Position numbers and translations under genes: made by a program. The notes beneath the pieces were generated by a model. It did no database searches, was not told the origin of the DNA, and saw only the letters and a program-made list of their open reading frames with translations. Below, piece by piece: positions 28,723 through 37,601 of a stretch of DNA of 64,000 nt. This DNA comes from Acinetobacter sp. SAAs474 (GTDB lineage Bacteria; Pseudomonadota; Gammaproteobacteria; Pseudomonadales; Moraxellaceae). How positions within the stretch are numbered: the first letter of the stretch is position 1; every line of letters begins with the position of its first letter. The stretch is from positions 1,054,001-1,118,000 of the forward strand of contig NZ_CP127915.1 of NCBI RefSeq assembly GCF_032823475.1, given 5' to 3'.

Positions 28723-29913
28723 TTATTTATTTTTGCTCGAAGACGATGAATGAGATTCAGCAGTTTGATGTTGAATTTGCTCGATGAGGATGACTTGTGG
28801 CATGTTGATCCTGTCATCATGATGTTCATGTAGCCATTCACGCCATATTGCTAATAGCACAGCTAAAATCACTGGACCGATAAATACACCAATCAAACCA
28901 AAACTTGCTATTCCGCCTAAAACACCAAACATAATTAATAAAAATGGGATTTGGGTTGCACCAGAAATAACCAAAGGTCGAATGACATTATCCGCAGTAC
29001 TGACCACGCAGACTCCCCAAATCATGACACCCACAGCCTCTAATGTTTGACCATGTGAAAATAGCCATAAAGCGACAGCGGTATAGGCAAATGGAGGGCC
29101 AAATGGAATCAATGCTAAAATAAATGTCATGATCGTTAATAGCATTGGATTAGGGACATCTGCGACGAAAAAACTCAAGCCTGCGAGTAGCGCTTGAGCA
29201 ATTGCAGTTAAACAAACACCATACACAACGGCACGTGTAGTATCTGAAATGGTGATCATATATTGATGTACACGATTCCCAATAATTAATTCAAAGGCTT
29301 TACGGACTTGGTATAAAATTGTCGTGCCATCTCGATAAAAGAAAAATAATGACATCACCACAAAACAGAGCTTAAAAACATTTTTGCTGATTTCACTAAA
29401 TACGACTTTACCGTAATTAAGATGTCCTTGAATCCAATTGGAAATATTTTGAAAGATGCTGTTGGGATCTTGATTGAGTTCAGCCAATACTCTACTGATT
29501 TCTTTTCCAATAAAAGGCAGGTCATAAAGAAATGCTGGGGCAGTTAAATGACCAGATAATACCTGTTTTTCTAAAGAAAAATATAAGTTACGTCCTTCGC
29601 TTTGTAGCATCATAATCGCGAGTGTAATCGGGATGCCCACAATTAAAATGACACAAATAATCATCAATGTTGCACTGAGAGTTGGGCGATCACCACACAG
29701 ATATAAGATTCGTCGATATAATGGCCATGTCATATAAGCCAAAATTGCAGCCCAAACGACAGGCACAATAAAGTATTTGAGTACATGAAAGCTCAAATAC
29801 ATTAAAATAAAGAAAAGCCCGAATAATAAGACTTTTTGTAACGTAGGCAAGTATGAGTTCACTGATTTATTTCTTCGATTAATTGAGCATCTTTTGATCA
29901 GAATGACCATCAT
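28723..29913 (-). CDS. AI-2E/PerM-family transporter
   Basis: This inner-membrane protein of nearly 400 residues has the family layout: helices near the N-terminus, a soluble insert (about 130-190), then a C-terminal block with the signatures ALIPFGPPFAYTAVALWLF and LIGVFIGPVILAVLLAIWREW. Members include TqsA (AI-2) and Na+ or H+ antiporter-like proteins; the substrate is not predictable. The C-terminal tail is Ser-rich. The start is uncertain: ATG 29913, ATG 29910 and GTG 29862 are possible. Confidence 0.85.
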   Translation of the reverse strand: MMVILIKRCSINRRNKSVNSYLPTLQKVLLFGLFFILMYLSFHVLKYFIVPVVWAAILAYMTWPLYRRILYLCGDRPTLSATLMIICVILIVGIPITLAIMMLQSEGRNLYFSLEKQVLSGHLTAPAFLYDLPFIGKEISRVLAELNQDPNSIFQNISNWIQGHLNYGKVVFSEISKNVFKLCFVVMSLFFFYRDGTTILYQVRKAFELIIGNRVHQYMITISDTTRAVVYGVCLTAIAQALLAGLSFFVADVPNPMLLTIMTFILALIPFGPPFAYTAVALWLFSHGQTLEAVGVMIWGVCVVSTADNVIRPLVISGATQIPFLLIMFGVLGGIASFGLIGVFIGPVILAVLLAIWREWLHEHHDDRINMPQVILIEQIQHQTAESHSSSSSKNK

Positions 29914-29983
29914 ATACAATAGACGGGATGTGAATAGATCACGACAGTCATTGATATTTTGGCATGGTGTTCAATGCATTAAA

Positions 29984-30631
29984 TTAAAACCAATTTTTGG
30001 GATCATCGACAATCATATTTAACACAGGTTGCCACTGTTTTTGAATCACTAAATAATTTTTTTGTGGTTTATCAAAAATACTCAGTCCTTGCATCGCCAG
30101 TTGTCCATAAGCACTGCGTTCAGAAATCCAGGCAACAGGTGCTTGTTCAATTTTATCAAAAAAATCATCGATGGTTTTTTTAGCATGTGCATTGTTGGTT
30201 TTAATTCGATTAGCCAGTAAAAGAATTTCAACTTTACCCTTTTTAATTCGTTTTATATCTTGGATATGTTTTAAGAATCGACGTGTACTATCAATGTCAA
30301 AAAACGAGGGTTGTAGTGGTGTAATAATTGTATGTGCTTCACTAATCAGTGTTTCAGCTTTCTGACCAGAGAGTGCACCCGGTGCATCAATAATTAAATA
30401 TTCAATATGTTTGGGTACATCACCAATCGATTTTTCATGACGCCAATCTAAGCTTTCAATTTTGACTGCAGATGAGGGTCGTTGTTGTAACCATTGGCGG
30501 GCAGACTTTTGACTATCAGCATCTGCAAGTGCAACTTTATAGCCTTTTTGGGCAAGTGCAGAGGCTAAACTAATTGCTGTAATGGTTTTCCCACACCCAC
30601 CTTTTTGATTTGCTACTAAAATAGTTTTCAT
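29984..30631 (-). CDS. Orphan ParA/MinD-type ATPase
   Basis: The 215-residue protein has the deviant Walker A KGGCGKT near its N-terminus (MKTILVANQKGGCGKTITAISLASALAQKG), the switch I DADSQKSARQWLQQR, and the Walker B YLIIDAPGA. It is short, without the N-terminal helix-turn-helix of plasmid ParA proteins, and no parB gene is nearby. Such ATPases position cargo (DNA, pili, protein clusters) on the nucleoid or membrane. ATG 30631 is preferred over ATG 30673, which adds 14 residues before the conserved start. It is divergent from the endonuclease-like gene with 127 nt between. Confidence 0.87.
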   Translation of the reverse strand: MKTILVANQKGGCGKTITAISLASALAQKGYKVALADADSQKSARQWLQQRPSSAVKIESLDWRHEKSIGDVPKHIEYLIIDAPGALSGQKAETLISEAHTIITPLQPSFFDIDSTRRFLKHIQDIKRIKKGKVEILLLANRIKTNNAHAKKTIDDFFDKIEQAPVAWISERSAYGQLAMQGLSIFDKPQKNYLVIQKQWQPVLNMIVDDPKNWF

Positions 30632-30758
30632 AATTATGATATAGATTTCATTCTGCTTACCCTTGTTTAGCATAGCATTGTTTTAGGTCATAATGAGCAC
30701 TATTGACAAAGTCATAACAAGTAAATTTAATTATTTTTTAAAGTATTAGGAATATATT

Positions 30759-31229
30759 ATGTCGATATGGGTGGCGCTGTGTATTGGGATTGTCATCGGC
30801 ATTATTTTGACGACTGTAATACTTTCAAACACTCGTCATGGTCGTATTCGTGCAGAATATGAACAGTATATTGCTGAATTAGAATTACAACATCAGCAAG
30901 CATTGCTTGAAGCACAAAAAAGAAGTGTTAATACGAGTCGAGCCGTATTAAAAGGAAAAATGGCAGAGCAATTGGCACCTATTTTACCTCAATTTCAGTA
31001 TTTACCGAGTGATGCAAAATTTCTGGGTGATCCAGTAGATTATATTATATTTAATGGCTATAGCAATTTTCGTGATGGCGATGGCAGCGTTGAAGAGATT
31101 GAAATTATTTTAATGGATATTAAAAGTGGCCGTGCACGTTTAAGCAAAGGCCAATTAGCCATCGCGGAGGCAATTCAGCAGGGAAGAGTTCGTTTTGAGA
31201 CGGTCAGAATAGACTTTCCTGATCTATAG
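30759..31229 (+). CDS. Membrane-anchored Holliday-junction-resolvase-related endonuclease
   Basis: The 156-residue protein has one N-terminal membrane helix (residues 4-24), a short coiled coil (about 30-60), then a domain matching the Endonuc_Holl family: AVLKGKMAEQLAPILPQFQYLPSDAKFLGDPVDYIIFNG, IILMDIKSGRARLSKGQ and GRVRFETVRID. The D of GDPVDY and the D-I-K of MDIKSG are the expected nuclease metal-site residues (PD-(D/E)xK type). Tethering to the inner membrane is odd for a DNA enzyme. It is divergent from the ParA-like gene. Catalytic activity is inferred from the family only. Confidence 0.83.
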   Translation: MSIWVALCIGIVIGIILTTVILSNTRHGRIRAEYEQYIAELELQHQQALLEAQKRSVNTSRAVLKGKMAEQLAPILPQFQYLPSDAKFLGDPVDYIIFNGYSNFRDGDGSVEEIEIILMDIKSGRARLSKGQLAIAEAIQQGRVRFETVRIDFPDL

Positions 31230-31479
31230 CACAATTCACTAGATGAGGATTGCCATCCATGATGATGGTCTAGGATTTTGATTTTGGTTACCAATTTTAT
31301 ATCTTGCTTAAAAATTTATTCTTTATGATAAAGAGGTAAAGTCAGTATGACCGCATGATTCTCGGACATTATTGTTTGACTATTACTGTAGTTCTATACA
31401 AATTTAAGTTAAATCATCGTGATATTGATCGGTGATTAACAATTTGACCATACTGAGAAGTCATATGTGTGAGGTTAAG

Positions 31480-32043
31480 ATGCTAAAAAAATTTATCCTT
31501 GGTGCTGCACTTAGCAGTTTTTTGATCACAACTACTGTGAATGCCTCTAGTGATTATAATATTGCCAAAGGTTTAACACCTGTAGCACAAGGCCAGTCCA
31601 TTCGAGAATTAAAGCCTTTTAATGGTAATTTTCGTATTTTAAGCACTAAAATTTATACAGATGATGAGCAGGCTAAATTTTCTCCAATTGATTATGCTGT
31701 AAGCTCAGGTTTATTCGCACAGCCACAAATTGCGAAACAGATTCATGTCAAACAATATGATCGCTATTTAAATTGGAAAATGGATTATGTACCTGTACCC
31801 ACGCAGCAAGCATTAGAAATGGTTTCAAATATGCATATTATTCCTGCTAATCCTGAAATCGCCAAACAGATTACACAAGTCCAGCGAGGTGACTTAGTAC
31901 ATTTAACAGGTAGTTTGGTCGAAGTCAAAGATCGTGATTTGGTATGGACGTCATCTCTCAATCCAGCAGATACTGGTGATGGGGCATGTGAGGTTTTTAA
32001 AGTCGAATCAATTCAGTGGTTAGAAAAGAAACAGTTAAGCTAA
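31480..32043 (+). CDS. Hypothetical secreted protein
   Basis: The 187-residue precursor begins with a signal peptide (MLKKFILGAALSSFLITTTVNA|SS). The ATG at 31480 is supported by GAGGTTAAG directly upstream; an in-frame ATG at 31432 would precede the signal sequence. The C-terminal part (QRGDLVHLTGSLVEVKDRDLVWTSSLNPADTGDGACEVFKVESIQW) resembles a small beta-barrel domain with a single conserved cysteine. I do not recognise a named family. It probably acts in the periplasm. Confidence 0.78.
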   Translation: MLKKFILGAALSSFLITTTVNASSDYNIAKGLTPVAQGQSIRELKPFNGNFRILSTKIYTDDEQAKFSPIDYAVSSGLFAQPQIAKQIHVKQYDRYLNWKMDYVPVPTQQALEMVSNMHIIPANPEIAKQITQVQRGDLVHLTGSLVEVKDRDLVWTSSLNPADTGDGACEVFKVESIQWLEKKQLS

Positions 32044-32061
32044 ATGTTGGAAATACAATGA

Positions 32062-32099
32062 TAAATCTGTTGCATCGTGATTGATCTGCAACAGATTTA
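32062..32099. other. 13-bp inverted repeat between convergent genes
   Basis: TAAATCTGTTGCA (32062-32074) pairs perfectly with TGCAACAGATTTA (32087-32099) around a 12-nt loop. It starts 18 nt after the upstream stop and ends 14 nt before the hopJ-type stop. No T-run follows on either strand. Confidence 0.62.
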
Positions 32100-32113
32100 A
32101 TGCGTTATTGGTT

Positions 32114-32449
32114 TTATTTTGCGTTTAATGCAACACCTTCAAAATGGATGCCATCCCAACCATACTGCATAAATTGGCGAATATTTTGGTGATCATTGCC
32201 TTCAGGAGTCGCAACAACAGCAGCATAATGTTCTGCAAATAAACTTAACGTTTGCTGTTGGTTTAAACCTTGCTCTTGTGCAAAAGAAAAAACTTTAGCG
32301 CTACCTTGATTTTCTGTTGCTGCATTGAACTGCTGACCATTTTTAAAGGCTGTTGGTTGATGTTGATATCGTGCATCAATATAAGCAATGACGCTTGAAA
32401 ATGTTGCTTGACCTGATTGTAATTGCATCAGTAGTTGTTGCGTTGTCAT
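32114..32449 (-). CDS. HopJ-type effector-family protein
   Basis: The 111-residue protein matches the HopJ family: FSSVIAYIDARYQHQPTAFKNG, NQGSAKVFSFAQEQGLNQQQTLSLFAEHY and NIRQFMQYGWDGIHFEG. The family was named after a Pseudomonas type III effector but is widespread in free-living proteobacteria without type III secretion, so a housekeeping or stress role is more likely here. It has no signal peptide or membrane helix and is probably cytosolic. Confidence 0.85.
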   Translation of the reverse strand: MTTQQLLMQLQSGQATFSSVIAYIDARYQHQPTAFKNGQQFNAATENQGSAKVFSFAQEQGLNQQQTLSLFAEHYAAVVATPEGNDHQNIRQFMQYGWDGIHFEGVALNAK

Positions 32450-32906
32450 TGAAGAATACCTGCGTTAAATTTGCTATATTAATGATATTATTATAGCTGA
32501 AAAGTAAAGTGATTTAAAAAAAATTATTGTAATACATTGGCTTAGCTTTAGTTATATCAATGATAAACAAGCAATCATAGTGATCTTTTTCTAAGCTGCA
32601 ATATCGACTAGAGCCATGATGTTATGTTTAGAAATCACTTTAATTTCAACTGTTTTACGACATTGGTGGTTGTAGATTATCAGCGTTAGCATTGTCGTGA
32701 TGCGTGATCAATAGCAAAGCGTAGTATAGATCATGGCTGAAGCCTATGCACTGCAATGGGTAATAGTCAATAGATTGAATGACAACATCAGGTGACTTGA
32801 AAATCCATATCTAGTGGCATCAACAGTCATTTTAAATCATGCAGTGTATTTCTATATTTGCAAACATCTATATTTTTTATTTGATAAATTATCAAGGACA
32901 GTCAAG
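32450..32906. other. Intergenic region hopJ / crcB
   Basis: About 457 AT-rich nt between divergent genes. I looked for a fluoride riboswitch before crcB and found no convincing match to its conserved core. No ORF with a ribosome binding site and no strong hairpin is visible. Confidence 0.5.
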
Positions 32907-33284
32907 ATGAACTGGATATTGGTCGCTTTAGGTGGTGCAATTGGAGCAAGTTTGCGGTATGGATTGGGTTTATATTTACTTCGTCCTCATCTGATTTTTC
33001 CATGGCCTACTTGGTGGATTAATATTATAGGATGTTTTTTTGCCGGCGCATTTTTTGCATTTTCACAAAAATATGTTGTGCTACAAAATGAAATAAGACT
33101 GTTGTTTATGGTGGGCGTTTTGGGTGGATTCACCACATTTTCAAGTTTTGGTTTGGAAACATTTCAATTATTTAAACAAGGTGAAATGCTAATGGCATTG
33201 AGTTATGCCATTAGCAGCTTAATTGTTGGCATTTTATTGTTAGCGCTAGGTTTTTATTTATCTGATTTTATATTACATCGCTGA
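32907..33284 (+). CDS. crcB: Fluoride channel/exporter CrcB (Fluc)
   Basis: The 125-residue, four-helix inner-membrane protein shows the Fluc signatures GGAIGASLRYGLG, PTWWINIIGCFFAGAF and GVLGGFTTFSSFGLET (the phenylalanine-lined pore and central Na+ site). It works as a dual-topology dimer that lets fluoride leave the cell. ATG 32907 has AAGGA 8 nt upstream; the longer frame to 32814 is not family-like. No riboswitch was seen in front of it. Confidence 0.93.
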   Translation: MNWILVALGGAIGASLRYGLGLYLLRPHLIFPWPTWWINIIGCFFAGAFFAFSQKYVVLQNEIRLLFMVGVLGGFTTFSSFGLETFQLFKQGEMLMALSYAISSLIVGILLLALGFYLSDFILHR

Positions 33285-33487
33285 TGAATGATACCATCAC
33301 ATTCTACAGATATTGGATTTTGAGTGTATTTAATTATAAGACATATCGACTGATTGTAGCTTGATCTTAAAAATTTTTTTGGGCTAAGTCATTGAATATA
33401 AAAATATATGGATAGGTCGTATTGGCAAATCAAAAACCAATACAGTGGTCTGGTGTTACTTTTTGATGTTATTCACGTGATACGCTG

Positions 33488-33522
33488 AAAAAAAAGCCAA
33501 AGTTGGAGGAAGACTTTGGCTT
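33488..33522 (-). terminator. Rho-independent terminator of rpmE2
   Basis: AAGCCAAAGT (33494-33503) pairs with ACTTTGGCTT (33513-33522). Read on the minus strand the stem is followed by eight T residues. It lies about 45 nt after the rpmE2 stop. Confidence 0.88.
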
Positions 33523-33565
33523 AATTAGATCTATTATACGTAAAAAATGTAAAAGAAAAATGGTT

Positions 33566-33820
33566 TTAATGTGAGCGTTTGAAACGCTGGAAGCGTTTGT
33601 TAAAACTCGCTACACGGCCTTCATTATTGGTTTGACGTTGTTCGCCTGTATAAAATGGATGTGAGGCACTAGAGATATCCAAGGAAACATATGGATAGAT
33701 TTTACCTTGATATTCTTTGCTTTGTTGAGGATTTAAGGTACTGCCAATAATGAAATAAACATTTGCATTGGTATCATGAAATAAAACTTCACGATATTCA
33801 GGGTGAATATGAGAACGCAT
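33566..33820 (-). CDS. rpmE2: 50S ribosomal protein L31 type B (zinc-independent)
   Basis: The 84-residue protein has the YkgM/L31B pattern: [38 protein letters not shown] and [12 protein letters not shown]. It contains no cysteine, so the zinc-binding CxxC of ordinary L31 is absent. Type B L31 replaces the zinc form on ribosomes during zinc shortage and is normally repressed by Zur. A Zur-like palindrome lies 35 nt upstream. ATG 33820 fits the family start; a frame from 33838 adds six residues. Confidence 0.94.
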   Translation of the reverse strand: MRSHIHPEYREVLFHDTNANVYFIIGSTLNPQQSKEYQGKIYPYVSLDISSASHPFYTGEQRQTNNEGRVASFNKRFQRFKRSH

Positions 33821-33854
33821 GATTTTTTTCCAGATCATTTAACATTTATACATT

Positions 33855-33866
33855 ATGTTATAACAT
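33855..33866. promoter_or_regulatory. Possible Zur operator upstream of rpmE2
   Basis: ATGTTATAACAT is a perfect 12-bp palindrome, 35 nt before the rpmE2 start and near where its promoter should lie. Zur sites in gammaproteobacteria are AT-rich palindromes built on TGTTATA/TATAACA halves, and rpmE2-type genes are standard Zur targets. The half-sites here are closer together than in the E. coli consensus, so the assignment is tentative. Confidence 0.5.
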
Positions 33867-33882
33867 TACATTTGTATTGTAA

Positions 33883-33908
33883 AGATATCCTATTCAGATA
33901 GGGTATCT
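33883..33908 (-). terminator. Probable terminator of the ABC1 kinase gene
   Basis: An 11-bp stem (33883-33893 with 33898-33908, one G-T pair) has loop TCAG. It starts 7 nt after the minus-strand stop at 33915 and is followed on that strand by TTACAAT, a weak tail. Confidence 0.5.
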
Positions 33909-33914
33909 TGATGG

Positions 33915-35240
33915 TTATAAATCAGTGATCGCTTGATCTGATACTGCTTCAGGAGAAACTAAATCGTTAAATAGATCACTGAGATTATCATGTACTTTTA
34001 ACTGAATTAAATTCCAGTAATGCCCCGAGATGGTTCTATTGACCATGAGTGTATCTGGAGATGGTTTAAAAACATCCCAATATTTAAGCGATGACTTAAT
34101 TAAATTCATACCATCATGATGTGCTGAATTTTCTTCAAAATCATATAAGGTTGTGAGTGGGCGCAGCAAAATTTCTAACCATTGCGTATAAAGCTCATGA
34201 GGAAATTTATTGACTTCTGTAATTGCATGTAGCGCTTTTAGCTCATGTTCTATCTGAGTAATATCATATGCTTTGGCTGCCAAAATCAGATGCTTAAAAT
34301 GTTGTACGGTCTGATTAGATAATACTTTTACACCACCGTAGTCATAAATAATGACACTACCATCTTCTCTAAACGCAAAATTTCCCGGATGGGGATCACA
34401 ATGAAAACGTTTTAGAAAGAAAATTTCTTGCCCAATGGCTTTTAATAGACGTCGTCCCAATGTATTACGAACATCTTGTGGCCATTGACTCGCTGTTTCA
34501 ATACTTTCGCCTGATTCTAGGCTTAAGGTTAAAATATGACGAGTGGAATACTGTTTAAATACTTGTGGGATAATAATTTTACTATCAATCGCTTGGTGAA
34601 ATGCACGTGCAACTTCTAAATTCTGTGCTTCAATTTCATAATTTAATTCATTATCTAAACTATCTTGAATCTCACCAAATAACTGATCTTGTAGCTTGCG
34701 GTCGATTTTAATCATTCCCATTAAGCGTAAGGCTAAACGGACTTGTTTTAAATCACTTTCACAGGCTTCATCAACACCAGGATACTGTACTTTAACAACG
34801 ACTTGTTCACCACTTGGTAACACCGCTTTATGAACTTGCCCAATCGACGCTGCTGCAAAAGGGATCTGTTCAAAATGCTGAAAAATTTGATCAAGAGGTT
34901 TGCCAAGTTCTTTTTCAAGTTGCGTTTGAATTTCTGAAAACGGCATGGGAGGTGCTTGGCGTTGCAATTTAGCAATCGCTTTAGCCACTTCGGGAGGAAA
35001 AATATCTTTATACTGTGAGGCAATTTGTCCTACTTTCATGACCGCACCTTTCATTTCACCCAAGGTATTGGCAATTTGCATACCAATTTCTTGAAATAAC
35101 TGGCTACGTGCAGCAGTTTTTTCTGCTTCATTGGCGGTCAAATTTTTAATCGAATTTGATACTGTTTTTGTAGTGATACTTGCCGTCATTGTTGCAAGTT
35201 TCATAAAGCGACGACCAGGCGTACCTGCCGATTTTGCCAT
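33915..35240 (-). CDS. ABC1/UbiB-family atypical kinase (AarF-like)
   Basis: The 441-residue protein has the COQ8/UbiB motifs: the KxGQ motif (VMKVGQIASQ), the Ala-rich loop AAASIGQVHKA, the lysine of VVVKVQYPG, the catalytic HCDPHPGNF, and YDYGGVK in place of DFG. Bacterial relatives support ubiquinone synthesis, but UbiB proper is longer with C-terminal membrane helices, which are not obvious here. This is therefore a second-type ABC1 protein closer to soluble ADCK-like members. GAGGAA precedes the ATG. Confidence 0.85.
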   Translation of the reverse strand: MAKSAGTPGRRFMKLATMTASITTKTVSNSIKNLTANEAEKTAARSQLFQEIGMQIANTLGEMKGAVMKVGQIASQYKDIFPPEVAKAIAKLQRQAPPMPFSEIQTQLEKELGKPLDQIFQHFEQIPFAAASIGQVHKAVLPSGEQVVVKVQYPGVDEACESDLKQVRLALRLMGMIKIDRKLQDQLFGEIQDSLDNELNYEIEAQNLEVARAFHQAIDSKIIIPQVFKQYSTRHILTLSLESGESIETASQWPQDVRNTLGRRLLKAIGQEIFFLKRFHCDPHPGNFAFREDGSVIIYDYGGVKVLSNQTVQHFKHLILAAKAYDITQIEHELKALHAITEVNKFPHELYTQWLEILLRPLTTLYDFEENSAHHDGMNLIKSSLKYWDVFKPSPDTLMVNRTISGHYWNLIQLKVHDNLSDLFNDLVSPEAVSDQAITDL

Positions 35241-35457
35241 GCGAGATTCCTCAAGATCATCATTTATTTATTGATTTGTTGTTATGCATAATAGGTGACA
35301 AAATTTAAATTGCCTATCCTTAATTGTAGAAATTATGTTGTATATTTTAGCTTTAGGCTTCATTTTGTCTACATGAAGCCAAAATTAATATTGTACAGTA
35401 CGATGCTTATAAGTGCTTTATAACATAGTTTAAATGGATATTTTAAGTGGATTTTAA

Positions 35458-35667
35458 ATGAAAGTTTATCGTTATTTTACAGGAAAAGACGACGTGCATT
35501 TTTGTGCACGTGTTACGCAAGCATTAAATGAGGGTTTTGAGCTTTATGGTTCACCCACCATGACATTTAATGGCACTGATGTGATTGTAGGGCAGGTATT
35601 AATTAAAGAAGTTGCTGACCTGTCACAAGTACCTGAGGGCTTAAAAGAAGCTTTAGCCTCACGATGA
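35458..35667 (+). CDS. DUF1737-family small protein
   Basis: The 69-residue protein has the family pattern YRYFTGKDDVHFCARVTQALNEGFELYGSPTMTFNGTDVIVGQVLIKEV. DUF1737 proteins are short cytosolic proteins of unknown function. It is a monocistronic gene with its own ATG and is followed directly by a terminator. Confidence 0.87.
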   Translation: MKVYRYFTGKDDVHFCARVTQALNEGFELYGSPTMTFNGTDVIVGQVLIKEVADLSQVPEGLKEALASR

Positions 35668-35683
35668 TCAGCAAAATTGAGCG

Positions 35684-35716
35684 ATTGAGGCAACCTTAAG
35701 GTTGCCTCAATTTAAT
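35684..35716. terminator. Bidirectional terminator (DUF1737 / abeM)
   Basis: ATTGAGGCAACC (35684-35695) pairs with GGTTGCCTCAAT (35700-35711) around TTAA. The stem touches the stop codon of the convergent abeM gene (35712-35714). The plus-strand tail is TTTAATTT. Confidence 0.8.
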
Positions 35717-37073
35717 TTGATTCAGCAAATGAACGTTGAATATGTTGGTTGTTTCGATATAACCGTGTCAGCAATAAGATACATGCGACAGTTAAACCAA
35801 CAATCAGTCCAATCCAGACACCTGCTGCACCCAGATCAGTATAACGAACCAAATAAATGCCTAGCGGAAAAGCAATCATCCAATACGCAATCATGGTAAT
35901 CCACATAGGGCCTTTGGTATCTTGCATTCCGCGTAGGCATCCTGCAGCACTAACTTGCCATGCATCGATTAACTGATAGGCAATAGCGAATAAAATCAAA
36001 TGCATAGCAATAATGGCAACATCATAGTCTTGGGTATACAATGCAATGATGGTCGGTCTAAATAGCCACAAGAAGGTCATGGAGATTAAGGCCAAGATGG
36101 TTGCAGTGATCAATCCTAAGATTTGAACTTTACGTATAGCGGCACTATTTTTTTCACCAAAATGTATCCCAATACGAATCGTTAATGCAATGGCCAGAGA
36201 CATTGGGATCATAAATAAAATTGTGGTAAGTGAAATTGCAATTTGATGTGCTGCAATGGTTACTTCGCCAAGAGGACTTAATACGATAGCGGCCGTACTA
36301 AATAAGCTGACTTCAAAAAAAATCGCCAAGCCGATTGGAAAACCCAGCTTTAATATGCGTCTTACCCAATAGCCATCTATTTTTTCATAGCGGCTTAAAG
36401 GTTGTGTTGATTGATATTTGTTGGCTTTATAGATATAGAGTGCCAAAGCAATAAACATCAGCCACTGTAAAATTGCAGTCGCAAAACCACAACCAGCCGA
36501 ACCTAATGCTGGAATAGGGCCGATACCGTACATAAAAATAAAATTTAAAGGAATTAATAACAGCAAAGCAATTAAACTAATTGCAGTAATGGGTCTTGGA
36601 TAGCCTAAAGCTTCAGAATAACCACGTAATGCTGCATACATGGTAACAGCAGGCATGCCTAAGCCAATCGCATGTAAGAATAAACTTGCTTTAGGCAGCA
36701 GGATTTCAGGTATGCCAAGTAGGGGAAGTAACAATGGCATCATTTGTAGAATCAGTCCGGCAATAACACCTAAAATCAAGGCAACCCATAAAGATTGGCG
36801 TGCAATCGTCGCAATTTTTTCTGGTGTATGTGCGCCATTTGCTTGTGCAACTAAAGGGGTGGTTGCAATCATAATGCCACTAAAAAGTAACATGATGGGA
36901 ATCCACAATCCAACCCCAATGGCAATCGCTGCAAGATCATTGGCAGATAAATGCCCAGCCATAATGGTATCAATAAAACCAAAACCTGCTTGAGCAAACT
37001 GAGTGACCAAAATAGGAATCATCAGTTGAAATAATTGTTTTAATTCATAACGTGTGGTAGTCACAGTAGACAC
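35712..37073 (-). CDS. abeM: MATE multidrug efflux pump AbeM
   Basis: The 453-residue, 12-helix protein follows the NorM/AbeM pattern: PILVTQFAQAGFGFIDTIMAGHLSANDLAAIAIGVGLWIP, then TTPLVAQANGA and ALRGYSEALGYPRP in the first half, and AAHQIAIS and CLRGMQDTKGPMWITMIAYW in the second. AbeM exports fluoroquinolones, dyes and aminoglycosides in exchange for protons in A. baumannii. The substrate range of this orthologue is not visible. Its stop is adjacent to the hairpin shared with the convergent DUF1737 gene. Confidence 0.92.
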   Translation of the reverse strand: MSTVTTTRYELKQLFQLMIPILVTQFAQAGFGFIDTIMAGHLSANDLAAIAIGVGLWIPIMLLFSGIMIATTPLVAQANGAHTPEKIATIARQSLWVALILGVIAGLILQMMPLLLPLLGIPEILLPKASLFLHAIGLGMPAVTMYAALRGYSEALGYPRPITAISLIALLLLIPLNFIFMYGIGPIPALGSAGCGFATAILQWLMFIALALYIYKANKYQSTQPLSRYEKIDGYWVRRILKLGFPIGLAIFFEVSLFSTAAIVLSPLGEVTIAAHQIAISLTTILFMIPMSLAIALTIRIGIHFGEKNSAAIRKVQILGLITATILALISMTFLWLFRPTIIALYTQDYDVAIIAMHLILFAIAYQLIDAWQVSAAGCLRGMQDTKGPMWITMIAYWMIAFPLGIYLVRYTDLGAAGVWIGLIVGLTVACILLLTRLYRNNQHIQRSFAESN

Positions 37074-37601
37074 TCAATCATATTCAATAGCTTCGGTGCT
37101 TGGTGGTGTAGATGGTATTGGCATTGTAAAGTGACAAGCACACGGATAAAAATCACTACGCCATTTTAAAAAAGTCTGATTAGTAAATGGGAGATTTACT
37201 GCGACTCAGTTTTTATCATCCGGATCATCATAATGTTCTTGATATCACTATACGACTGTAAAGCAAATGAACTGTGTCTGGCGACTTTACATCTGTTCAG
37301 AAGAATGACATTGATTTGAACGATTTGGCATTCAGACGATGATACAACCGAATGACTGAATGTCCACTGTTAATCTGTATTTAAACAGATAAGCCATAGT
37401 AACCAGTAATCATCCTAAAAGGTCGTTTAGGGTTATATAACAATCTTGCTTGAGAATCGTATCTAAAACATGTCAATTGAATGATGATTGTCCTTAAATG
37501 AAGGGTACTCTATCATGATTACGATATTTCACTGCAAAGATATTCAGCATACGCTGATTACATGCTGAACATGTTAAAATAATCAGAATAGTACTGTTGA
37601 T
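37074..37601. other. Intergenic region abeM / hemW
   Basis: About 528 nt between divergent genes, so it should carry both promoters. A hairpin TTCAGCAT (37543-37550) / ATGCTGAA (37562-37569) lies 32 nt before hemW. No ORF or RNA gene could be supported. Confidence 0.5.
37543..37569 (+). promoter_or_regulatory. Hairpin in the hemW leader
   Basis: TTCAGCAT and ATGCTGAA pair perfectly around an 11-nt loop, ending 32 nt before the TTG start of hemW. It may be a leader structure or an operator; nothing decides between them. Confidence 0.35.

Noticed and set aside
32450..32906. Fluoride riboswitch before crcB
   Set aside because: I looked for the conserved core expected of the crcB motif and found no convincing match.
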